DNA of 64,000 bases from Limnoglobus roseus (GTDB lineage: Bacteria; Planctomycetota; Planctomycetia; Gemmatales; Gemmataceae). Shown here piece after piece: positions 33,356 to 40,975 of this stretch. The DNA lies in NCBI RefSeq assembly GCF_008254045.1, contig NZ_CP042425.1:2976001-3040000 (forward strand), given 5' to 3'. A model generated the notes under the pieces. It had not been told where the DNA came from and did no database searches. It saw only the letters and a program-made list of their open reading frames with translations. The number at the start of each line of letters is the position of its first letter. Positions within the stretch are counted from its first letter, which is position 1. The translations under genes and the position numbers were made by a program.

Positions 33356-33789
33356 CGTGCGGGTCTCTTCATCTTCGGTGGGGAGGTAATTTCGCAATCA
33401 AGACGATGCTAGTCGGTTTCCACTCCGGTCGCAACAAAAGACCGATCGGGCAGTCGAACTGCGACGGAACCCCGAACCCTCAGGCCCGCCGCGAACAGGG
33501 AGGGCTGTCGCTTCGCACAACCTCAAATCAAACACCCGGCGTCGTCCTCGCATCCCCGTCGCAGGAACTGGTGCCTTCCCTTCAGATCGCACGGGGACCT
33601 CGTAGGACGTCCGATCTCCCCCGCGGGCGGGAAGAAAGTGCGGATTTGGACAAAAGTCCACTGGAGGCGATTTTAGGGACCTTCGCGACGAAACGGCCTC
33701 TGTACGATCCATCCGATCGAAGCGATGGTCCTGACTGGTGGGGCGTTCTTACAACTCCGGACATGGTGAGCTACTGTCGTCGGGCCGGC

Positions 33790-33821
33790 CGAAGGGTATC
33801 ACTTAATGCCGATACCCTTCG
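33790..33821. repeat. 11-bp perfect inverted repeat downstream of integrase 2
   Basis: CGAAGGGTATC and GATACCCTTCG flank a 10-base loop, about 130 bases past the integrase stop. Lack of a T-tract argues against a simple terminator; a protein-binding site is possible. Confidence 0.5.
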
Positions 33822-33853
33822 CCGCAATCGCTGGCCCTGGAAGTGCTTCTCTG

Positions 33854-33881
33854 GAAACCTTCCTGACACCAGGAAAGTTTC
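33854..33881. terminator. hairpin downstream of integrase 2
   Basis: GAAACCTTCCTG and CAGGAAAGTTTC form a 12-bp stem with one mismatch and a four-base loop, about 70 bases past the integrase stop on the minus strand. It may end the integrase transcript. Confidence 0.45.
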
Positions 33882-33948
33882 TGCGTAGCAGCGTGCCCGT
33901 AGTGTGGGCACCCTGCCCGGCATCGTTACCGGATGCGCACCGTTCGAC

Positions 33949-35207
33949 TCACCCCGTCTCGGCGGCGACCTTGGCGGCGAGCGCGAAGTCCCGCTCGGCG
34001 TACACCTGGGTCACGTCGGCCCGGGCGTGGCCCAGGAGCACCTGCGCGGCTTCCAACCCGAACGCCTTCCGCACCTCCGCCCCTCGCAAGTGCCGTAGCT
34101 GGTTCGGTGCCCATGCCGGGATCGGGTCGAACGCGGCACCCGCGGCCATCTTCGCCCACCACTGGTTCGCCCGCTTCACGGCCTTCAACACGGCCTTGCC
34201 GTAGCTGTCGGCCGTGTAGCGATCGCCCGGCGGCCGCTTCCGGTCGGCCTTCCGCTTCTCCTCGTTCCGCTTCAGGTGCGACGGGTACGGCGGCGTCTTC
34301 CGCTTGGCCGTGCGGGCGGCCAGCATCTCGGCCACGGCCTCCGCCGGCGAGAACAGGTACGCCTGCGGGTTCTTGCTCGCGGCGAGGAAGGGCAGGAGGA
34401 TCGCCTGCGCCCGCGGGCCGAGGTGGACGGCCCGCCGCTTCCCCCGGTGCGTCCCCTTGTGCCACTTCGGCTCGTACACCCAGACGCCGCCGGTGCGGTC
34501 GACTTCCGCCGGCCGGAGCTTGCACACGTCGCCCGGCCGCATGGCCGTCCACCGCTGGAGTTCCGCCATCCCGCGGAGGACGCGGGGCATGTGCGGCAGC
34601 GTCGCGCGGTAGTCCCCCTCGCCGACTGGGAGGACGGGATCCGACTCCCGGGCCGGGGTGCGGCCCCGGCGGAGGCCGCCGAGGGTGCGCAACGCCTCGT
34701 ACCGGTCGCCGGGCAGCATCTCTTGCGACACCGCCCACTTGATGCACCGCCGGACCCGGTCGAACCGGTAGTTGACCACCCGCCGGCACCACCCCCGGCG
34801 GACCATGTCCTCGCGCACCGTGGCGAGCATCACCGGGCCGAAGTCGGCGGCCGGCGTGGCTCCAAACAACTGGCGGAGGACGCGGAGGGCGAGCTTGACG
34901 GCCGTCAGTTCGGACGTCGGCTTGCCGTCCGGCCCCTTGTAGTACCCCTCGCAGTGCGCCAGTACGCGAGGATGACTTCGTTCACCGACAGTGAACGAGT
35001 GGTCGCGGGCGACCGCGTGGCCTTCACCTCCTCAACGGGGGTGCCCCGGCTGAGGCCTTTGATGACCTCGGCGTACCGCTCCTTCGACTCGGCCGAGCCG
35101 TACGGGCCGAGGTAGATCGTGTGGCGGGTGCCGTCGGGCCGGGTCATTACAACGCGGGCCTGACCGGACATTTTGTGGAACAGGTAGGAAGGAATTCGTT
35201 TCGACAC
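33949..35207 (-). pseudogene. tyrosine integrase 2 of the element, frameshifted
   Basis: The GTG start at 35207 (MSKRIPSYLFHKMSG) follows GGAGG. The N-terminal part reads to VNEVILAYWR at about 34950, then the frame is lost by one base. Near 34960 the DNA has GCAGTGCGCC where integrase 1 has GCAGTGCTGCC, so a single T is missing. The catalytic domain continues in the new frame with Arg box TAMRPGDVCKLR, then LRHLRGAEVR, VLLGHARADV and the nucleophile region VTQVYAERD. The active-site residues are intact, so only the frameshift disables it. An assembly error cannot be excluded. It adjoins the att site in the tRNA gene. Confidence 0.85.
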
Positions 35208-35223
35208 GAGGCAGCCTCCGTCG

Positions 35224-35249
35224 AAGTGTGGTAGTGGACTACCACACTT
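35224..35249. promoter_or_regulatory. palindrome upstream of integrase 2, probable arm-type site
   Basis: AAGTGTGGTAGT-GG-ACTACCACACTT is a perfect 12-bp inverted repeat between the integrase start and the att core. Its half-site GTGTGGTAGT recurs three times as direct repeats at the far end of the element (4292-4332). Confidence 0.6.
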
Positions 35250-35307
35250 CTCAGGTTTTTCGGCCGCACTCTCGTCGTGAGAGGTTGAGCCTAAAGGCTT
35301 CGGCTTA

Positions 35308-35396
<89 letters not shown>

Positions 35397-35552
35397 CGGT
35401 GAGATCATCATAGGGACCGCCCGGCCGCCGTGCGAGTTCGCAACGCGAGGACGATCGGCGAGAAATCACGCGGCGGCCTGTTGCCTTCTCTCCACTACTC
35501 GCGTATCCTCTTCCTAACCGTGTCTCCGGACGCGGGTCGAACAACTGGTGAG

Positions 35553-35725
35553 TATCTTATCCAGAGTGGCTGAGGGGCTAGGCCCGAAGACGCCACAGCA
35601 ACCGGTTCCGACGGGCAGTCGCCAGACTGACCGCGGAACGCTGGTGCTAACTCCTACTCGGCCTTACCGCCGGGGAAGATAAGATACCGCGAGGGGGGAA
35701 TACCCCTCCCCGCGTCATCTTATCT
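35553..35725 (+). promoter_or_regulatory. SAM-I (S-box) riboswitch
   Basis: The leader shows the S-box core: CCAGAGTGGCTGAGGGGCTA, GGCCC, GAAGACGCCACAGCAACC and GGTGCTAACTCC, closed by P1 (TATCTTATC 35553-35561 with GATAAGATA 35678-35686). Downstream is a GC-rich hairpin (35688-35714). The P1 3' strand can instead pair perfectly with ATCTTATCT at 35717-35725 (AGATAAGAT, 35677-35685), a ready switch between two structures. SAM binding would favour P1 and so decide downstream expression. The next gene is threonine synthase. Confidence 0.85.
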
Positions 35726-35807
35726 CACCGCAAGTTGAACCCACTGGAACAGGACTCGCCCCAAACACTCTGGGGTGCCTTCGTGCCTTCGCCATTCTCG
35801 CTCGGAA

Positions 35808-37042
35808 TGAAGTGCCGCGTGTGCGGCAAACTCTACCCGGAATCGGCCATCAACTTCTGCGTCGATGACTTCGGACCCCTCGAAGTCACCTACGACTACG
35901 AGGCCATCAAGGGCCAAGTCAGTCGGGACATTCTCGAGCGCCGGCCGGCGACGATGTGGAAGTTCCAGGAGTTCCTGCCAATCGGTCCGGATCAGCCGAT
36001 CGTCGGGCGGAACGTGGGAGCCACGCCGCTGGTGAAGGCGGATCGTTTGGCCGACGCACTCGGCGTCGAGAAGCTGTGGGTGAAGAACGACGCAGTGAAC
36101 TTCCCGACGCTGTCGTTCAAGGACCGCGTCGTGTCGGTGGCGCTCAGCAAGGCGCTCGAATTCGGCATGACGACCGTCGGTTGTGCCAGCACCGGCAACC
36201 TCGCGAACAGCGTCGCGGCTCAGGCCGCGAGTGCGGGGTTGGAGACGTTCATCCTCGTGCCGGCCGACCTGGAGCGTACGAAGATCCTCGGCACCGCCGT
36301 CTACGGGGCGAAGGTCATCGGCTGCCTCGGCACCTACGACGAGGTGAACCGCCTCTGCACGCAGATCGCGCTCAAGTACGGCTGGGGCTTCGTCAACGTC
36401 AACCTCCGGCCGTTCTACGCCGAAGGCTCCAAGACGATGGGCTTCGAGATCGCGCAAGACCTCGGCTGGCGGTTGCCGCAGCACGTCGTCTGCCCGATGG
36501 CCGGCGGGGCGCTCATCGGCAAGATTCACAAGGCGTTCAACGAACTGTACGCGACCGGCCTGATCGACACGCCGGTGACGACGAAGATGTACGGCGCGCA
36601 GGCGACTGGGTGCAACCCGATCAGCGACGCGGTGAAGCAGAACCGCGAGAAGCACAAGCCGATTCGCAAGCCGAACACGATCTGCAAGAGCCTGGCCATC
36701 GGTGACCCGGCCGACGGCATCTTCGCCGCGAAGCTGGTCCGCGAGACCGGCGGGTGGGCCGAGGACGTGACCGACGACGAAATCGTCGACGGCATGAAGT
36801 TGCTCGCCCAAACGGAAGGCATTTTCGGCGAGACGGCCGGCGGTACGACCGTGGCCGTGGCCCGCAAGCTGATCGAGGCCGGCCGCATCCCGCGGAACGA
36901 AGAGATCGTTCTGTGCGTCACGGGCAACGGTCTGAAGACGCAAGACGCGGTCTTCGATTCGCTCACTGCCCCGGCCACCATCAAGCCGACGCTCGCCGAG
37001 TTCGAGCAACTGTCCGGGCTGATCGAAGCCGTGCTGGTCTGA
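35808..37042 (+). CDS. thrC: threonine synthase-like PLP enzyme
   Basis: This is a fold-type II PLP enzyme of about 411 residues. It begins with a small Cys motif (MKCRVCGKLYPESAINFCVD), has the PLP lysine in FPTLSFKDRVVSVAL, the phosphate-binding CASTGNLANSV, and IFGETAGGTTVAVARKL near the C-terminus. Threonine synthase converts O-phosphohomoserine to threonine. An in-frame TTG at 35735 gives a 435-residue form; ATG 35808 is preferred since the Cys motif is the usual start. A SAM-I riboswitch precedes it, which is unusual for threonine synthesis and raises the question of a role in homocysteine formation. Sulfur-carrier genes follow downstream. Confidence 0.85.
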
Positions 37043-37044
37043 AC

Positions 37045-37115
37045 CAGGAATCAGGGGTCAGGAACCAGTAAAACAACCCTGGCCTTGACTCCCGATCCCT
37101 GTCCCCTGACTCCTG
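37045..37115. repeat. inverted repeat after threonine synthase
   Basis: CAGGAATCAGGGGTCAGG (37045-37062) pairs with CCTGTCCCCTGACTCCTG (37098-37115) with two mismatches. It fills the gap between two genes on the same strand and could act as an attenuating hairpin; the sequence type looks like a dispersed genomic repeat. Confidence 0.5.
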
Positions 37116-37126
37116 AAGGATTTCCC

Positions 37127-38071
37127 ATGCGTCGTCTGTTGCTCGCCGCCGTCGCGGCCGTCGGTCTGACCTCGGCCGCCCGTGCGGCCGACAAGCCGGC
37201 CGAACTCGCCCTCGTCCCGCCGGCCGCGCCGATCGCGGTCAGCGTCGATGCGGTGAAGTTGAAGAAGAACCTCACCGACCTCGGCGCGCCGGTGGACAAG
37301 ACCATCGCGAAGGCCAAGGAAGAGAAAAAGATCGACCTCGAAAACATCAGCCGGGCCACGGTGTTCGTCGAGGTGTTCCCCACCGCCGAAGTGTCGGCCC
37401 TGCCGACCGTCGTCGTGACCACGAAGGAAGCTACCGCCAAGGCCGACTTGCCGAAGTGGTTGCAGAGCGAAACGGAAGCCACCGTCGCCGGTAAGAAGGC
37501 GATCAAGGCGAAGGAACAAGTCGAGAAGCAAGATTTCTTCGGCACTATCATCGACGACAAGACGGCCCTTCTCGGCACCGAGCCGGCGCTGACGGCCGTG
37601 TTCAAGGACGGGGCGAAGGGCACCGACCTGGGCAAAGAGTTCGGGAAGGCCGACCTCAAGCACGACGTGGTGGCCGTGGTGGCCATGAAGCCGCTGCTGG
37701 CCAAGTTGAAGGAACAGTTCGGCGACCTGGACAAGCTGATCCCGCCGGCCGCGGAACAGTTCTGGACGGCCGCCAAGCGGCTCGAAACGATCTCGCTGAC
37801 GGTGGACCTAGCCGAAGACACGCTGCTCACGGGTGTCTTCAAGGCAGACAACGCCGAGGGGGCCGACCTGGTGAAGGAGTCGCTGCAAGGCGGCGTCGCG
37901 CTGATGTCGCTGGCCTTGCCGCAGATCAAACAAGGGCTCGGCTCGCAACTGCCGCCGGAAGCGAAGCCGCTGATTTCGGTGGTCGAAGCCATCGCGAAGA
38001 CCTCGAAGTTCAAGGTCGACGGCAGCACGGTCATCATGACCGTCGCCCGGCCGAAGGACTTCGGCAAGTAA
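37127..38071 (+). CDS. exported protein of unknown function (314 aa)
   Basis: There is a clear signal peptide (RRLLLAAVAAVGLTSAARA-AD) and a Lys/Ala/Val-rich mature part with repeated alpha/beta units (AELALVPPAAPIAVSVDAVK, TVVVTTKEATAKADLPKWL, DTLLTGVFKADNAEGADLVK). This style of secreted protein is common in planctomycetes and has no known activity. It lies between threonine synthase and the sulfur-carrier genes but may be independent of both. Confidence 0.6.
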   Translation: MRRLLLAAVAAVGLTSAARAADKPAELALVPPAAPIAVSVDAVKLKKNLTDLGAPVDKTIAKAKEEKKIDLENISRATVFVEVFPTAEVSALPTVVVTTKEATAKADLPKWLQSETEATVAGKKAIKAKEQVEKQDFFGTIIDDKTALLGTEPALTAVFKDGAKGTDLGKEFGKADLKHDVVAVVAMKPLLAKLKEQFGDLDKLIPPAAEQFWTAAKRLETISLTVDLAEDTLLTGVFKADNAEGADLVKESLQGGVALMSLALPQIKQGLGSQLPPEAKPLISVVEAIAKTSKFKVDGSTVIMTVARPKDFGK

Positions 38072-38101
38072 CCCAACGGCGAACCCGCCGAGACCGGTAC
38101 G

Positions 38102-38218
38102 ATGGACTGGATGGCGTTTGGGTCCGGCGACATGGTCTGTAAGCCGGGCCTCGACATCGATGACATGGGGGTGCCCGTCGCAGAGGTTCTGCGGCGGGTG
38201 GCGGTCGCCTTCCGGTAG
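38102..38218 (+). CDS. short ORF (38 aa) ending directly before the next start
   Basis: The frame reads MDWMAFGSGDMVCKPGLDID then DMGVPVAEVLRRVAVAFR and stops at TAG 38216-38218. The next gene's GTG follows at once in the same frame. Either this is a small gene coupled to the next, or a single gene has been cut by one TAG. The composition is protein-like. Confidence 0.35.
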   Translation: MDWMAFGSGDMVCKPGLDIDDMGVPVAEVLRRVAVAFR

Positions 38219-38545
38219 GTGTCCATCGACTGGCCCACCGGGGATCGGTACGTTGAAGCCCGGCTCGAAAAGTCGAGGGAATTCTACTCGGGAGAGTTGC
38301 TCGAACTCGAATACCAACTTCGCGGTCGGACGGCGTTCGTGGCGGTGGCCGACGACCCGGGTGTGGTGCAATTGCAGTTCTTGATCGTTCGCTTCGCGAA
38401 CATGCTGGAACTGCACTACGAACCACCGGCTGCCCTCCCCGAAGGCCGGACGCTCGCGAACAAACTGGCGGAGTTGCTGGGGTACGAGTTTCACTCGGTT
38501 GAAGAAATCGAGGACGACGCGGACGACGTGGAAGACGAAGAATAA
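38219..38545 (+). CDS. hypothetical acidic protein (108 aa)
   Basis: The GTG at 38219 directly follows the TAG of the short ORF in the same frame. The product is soluble with a mixed alpha/beta body (DRYVEARLEKSREFYSGELL, LQFLIVRFANMLELHYEPP) and a very acidic end (EIEDDADDVEDEE). No family is recognised. It lies just before the ThiS/MoaD-like gene on the same strand. Confidence 0.5.
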   Translation: MSIDWPTGDRYVEARLEKSREFYSGELLELEYQLRGRTAFVAVADDPGVVQLQFLIVRFANMLELHYEPPAALPEGRTLANKLAELLGYEFHSVEEIEDDADDVEDEE

Positions 38546-38580
38546 GACCCAACGGAACGAGTCCTCCGACGAGATTCATC

Positions 38581-38853
38581 ATGGCGATCAAAGTTCAGAT
38601 TCCCACCCCGATGCGCGACCAGTCGGAGGGGCAGGCCGAAGTCACCGTCGTCGGCGACACGGTGCAGGCGGCCCTCGACGACCTCGTCCGGCAGCACCCC
38701 GGCCTCGGCACGAAGCTGTTCGACAAGGGGAAGATTCGGCCGTTCGTGAACGTGTTCGTCGGCGAGGAAGACATCCGCTACCTCGACGAGATGGACACGA
38801 AGCTGACCGACGGTGCGGTCGTCGCCCTCATCCCCGCGGTGGCCGGTGGCTGA
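38581..38853 (+). CDS. ThiS/MoaD-like sulfur carrier protein
   Basis: This encodes a 90-residue beta-grasp protein: MAIKVQIPTPMRDQSEGQAE, VTVVGDTVQAALDDLVRQHP, and the final AVVALIPAVAGG. The C-terminal Gly-Gly is the site that is adenylated and thiocarboxylated in ThiS, MoaD and CysO. The central part (GKIRPFVNVFVGEEDIRYLD) follows the MoaD/CysO pattern. It would take sulfur from the E1 enzyme encoded downstream and pass it to a biosynthetic enzyme. Because no molybdopterin or thiamine gene is next to it, a CysO-like role in amino acid synthesis is the better guess. Confidence 0.8.
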   Translation: MAIKVQIPTPMRDQSEGQAEVTVVGDTVQAALDDLVRQHPGLGTKLFDKGKIRPFVNVFVGEEDIRYLDEMDTKLTDGAVVALIPAVAGG

Positions 38854-39175
38854 CGCACGCCCTGCCGACGAAGCCCCCGACGGGGCGGCCGTCTTCCCGT
38901 TGATTCCGCCGGAACTCGGCGTCCACCCGCTGCTGCTAGCGGTGTTGCACGCCTACGTCTTCCTCGAAGGCTCGGAAGAAGTCGTGCTGAACGGGGCCGT
39001 CGCCGAGGAGGCGATGCAGTACCTCGTGACGTACCTGCAACGGCTGACCGGGGCCGAGTTGAAGCGGATGCGGGAAGACCTGGCAACCCTCGCGACGTTC
39101 GCGAAGTCGGAGAAGTGGCCGAAGCAACAAGTGCGATTCTTGCAAGAGTTCCTGGACGACAACGGAATCCAATAA
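38846..39175 (+). CDS. small helical protein coupled to the sulfur carrier
   Basis: The GTG start lies inside the last codons of the ThiS/MoaD-like gene, an eight-base overlap that implies coupled translation. The product has 109 residues: a disordered start, then helices (HPLLLAVLHAYVFLEGSEEV, AMQYLVTYLQRLTGAELKRM, WPKQQVRFLQEFLDDN). It has no HxH/JAMM motif, so it is not a Mec+-type protease. No family is recognised. The tight link suggests a partner of the sulfur carrier. Confidence 0.55.
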   Translation: MADARPADEAPDGAAVFPLIPPELGVHPLLLAVLHAYVFLEGSEEVVLNGAVAEEAMQYLVTYLQRLTGAELKRMREDLATLATFAKSEKWPKQQVRFLQEFLDDNGIQ

Positions 39176-39251
39176 CAGAGCGTAACCGCGACGCGAAGGG
39201 GAGCGCGGACGACTGCCGCGGTCCCCTTCGCGTTTCTCATTGAAGAAGATC

Positions 39252-40301
39252 ATGGACAACACCTTCGAACGCTACTCCCGTCAGATGCGCGTCCCCGGTA
39301 TCGGCAAAGCGGGACAAGAGCGCATCATGAATTCGCGCGTCACGCTCTGCGGCGTCGGCGCGCTCGGCACCGTGCTGGCCAACGCGCTCGTGCGGGCCGG
39401 CGTCGGGTTCATCCGCGTCATCGACCGCGACTTCGTCGAGCCGAGCAACCTCCAACGGCAGGTCCTCTTCGACGAGGCCGACGTGACCGGCAACATGCCG
39501 AAGGCCGAGGCCGCCGTCAACAAGATGCGGCTGATCAACAGTAGCGTGAAGCTCGAAGCCATCGTCGCGGACATCAACCGCACCAACATCGAGGAGTTCA
39601 GCAAGGACGCCGACCTGATCCTCGACGGCACGGACAACTTCGAGGTGCGGTACACGATCAACGACGTAGCCGTGAAGCTCGGCAAGCCGTGGGTGTACGG
39701 CGGGGCCGTCGGCACCGAAGGCATGACCATGACGATCATCCCCGGCGAGACGCCGTGCCTGCGGTGCGTGTTCGAGGCCAGCCCCGGCCCCGGCGAAGTC
39801 GGCACCTGCGAAACCGCTGGCGTATTGGGGCCGGCCGTCGGCGTGATCGCGAACATGCAGGCGGCGGAAGCGTTGAAGTTGCTCGCGGGCAAGAAAGAGA
39901 CGATCAACCGCGAACTCGTGATGCTCAACCTGTGGGAGAACACCTACAAGCGGGTGAAGATCGCCCCGCTGGCCGGCCGCAAGGGCAAGTGCCCGTGCTG
40001 TGCCCTGAAGCAGTTCGAGTGGCTGGACGGCGACCAGGGCACGCAGACGACGAGTCTGTGCGGCCGCAACGCCGTGCAGGTGACGCAGCGGGCCGGCACG
40101 CGGCTCGACTTCGCGCAGCTCGCCAGCCAACTGAAATCGAGCGGCACCGTGACGGCGAACAAGTTCCTGCTGAAGTTCACCGTGACCGACGGCGGCGAGG
40201 GGTACGAGTTCACCGTCTTCCCCGACGGCCGGGCGATCATCAAGGGCACCGACGACAGCGACCGGGCACGCACGCTGTACGCGAAGTACATCGGGTATTG
40301 A
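39252..40301 (+). CDS. E1-like ThiF/MoeB adenylyltransferase
   Basis: This encodes 349 residues. The start FERYSRQMRVPGIGKAGQER is typical of MoeB/ThiF. The nucleotide loop is GVGALGTVLANALVRAG, with the Arg/Gln pair in NLQRQVLF and the catalytic Asp in ILDGTDNFEVR. Zinc cysteines appear as CLRC and CPCC, and a conserved Cys in GTCETAGVLGP. A C-terminal extension (FTVTDGGEGYEFTVFPDGRA) is added. It adenylates the C-terminal glycine of a ThiS-like protein and helps transfer sulfur to it. There is no rhodanese domain, so sulfur must come from another protein, such as the desulfurase downstream. Confidence 0.85.
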   Translation: MDNTFERYSRQMRVPGIGKAGQERIMNSRVTLCGVGALGTVLANALVRAGVGFIRVIDRDFVEPSNLQRQVLFDEADVTGNMPKAEAAVNKMRLINSSVKLEAIVADINRTNIEEFSKDADLILDGTDNFEVRYTINDVAVKLGKPWVYGGAVGTEGMTMTIIPGETPCLRCVFEASPGPGEVGTCETAGVLGPAVGVIANMQAAEALKLLAGKKETINRELVMLNLWENTYKRVKIAPLAGRKGKCPCCALKQFEWLDGDQGTQTTSLCGRNAVQVTQRAGTRLDFAQLASQLKSSGTVTANKFLLKFTVTDGGEGYEFTVFPDGRAIIKGTDDSDRARTLYAKYIGY

Positions 40302-40351
40302 CGTTCCGCCTGGCGGATTGGGGTGGGTAAAGTGTCGGTGGAGGATTCGTC

Positions 40352-40975
40352 ATGGCCACGATGTCGTCCACGAGTCGCACGATCCGGCCGGCGAGACCGG
40401 CCGATCCAGCAGTGCCACAACCGTTCCGAATCACCGTCGAGCAATACCATCGCATGGGCGAATTGGGGTTCTTCACGGCAAAGCCGCGGTGCGAGTTGAT
40501 TCGCGGAATCATTGTGGAGAAACTCCTAATGAACCCGCCCCACAAGACCGCCCTCCGCCGGTTGATTGACCTCCTCCGACCTCTAATTCCTGAGGGATAC
40601 GTTTTTGACTCGCAGGGGCCGATCTCCCTGGCCGACAGTGAACCGGAACCCGACGTTAGTATCACACTCGGCCCGGACGATCGCTATTCGGACCGCCACG
40701 CCGGCCCCGACGAAGTGGTCTTGCTCGTCGAGGTCGCGGATTCATCACTTGAGTACGACCGCGGTGAGAAGCTTCAACTGTACGCGGAGGCCGGCATCTC
40801 AGTGTATTGGGTGGTCAATCTTCGCGACCGAAGCGTGACGGTTTACACGCGGCCGCGGGGCGGTCGAAATCCTGGCTACCGTAACCGCGTCGATTACACC
40901 CCCGGCGCGGCCGTGCCGGTCGTGATCGGCAAGAAGACTATCGGCACCATTCCCGTCACCGAGATTCTCCCGTGA
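40352..40975 (+). CDS. Uma2 family (DUF820) putative nuclease
   Basis: This encodes 207 residues. After a Pro/Arg linker the fold starts ITVEQYHRMGELGFFTAKPR. The PD-(D/E)xK pattern is visible as CELIRGIIVEK, PEPDVSITLGPDDRY, VVLLVEVADSSLEYDRGEK and YAEAGISVYWVVNL. Uma2 genes are multiplied in planctomycetes and cyanobacteria; the predicted restriction-like activity is unproven. Its stop overlaps the start of the cysteine desulfurase gene, so the two are cotranscribed although no shared role is obvious. Confidence 0.75.
   Translation: MATMSSTSRTIRPARPADPAVPQPFRITVEQYHRMGELGFFTAKPRCELIRGIIVEKLLMNPPHKTALRRLIDLLRPLIPEGYVFDSQGPISLADSEPEPDVSITLGPDDRYSDRHAGPDEVVLLVEVADSSLEYDRGEKLQLYAEAGISVYWVVNLRDRSVTVYTRPRGGRNPGYRNRVDYTPGAAVPVVIGKKTIGTIPVTEILP

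Larger units (their letters stand above)
33356..33948. other. gene-free stretch before integrase 2, with two strong hairpins
   Basis: No convincing coding frame is present. The minus-strand ORF at 33398-33712 has an Arg/Ser-rich translation and no start signal. Two inverted repeats at 33790-33821 and 33854-33881 lie at its right end, close to the integrase stop. Confidence 0.5.

Noticed and set aside
33398..33712. 104-aa minus-strand ORF before integrase 2
   Set aside because: There is no start signal, the composition is Arg/Ser/Pro-rich, and no domain is seen. It is treated as noncoding.
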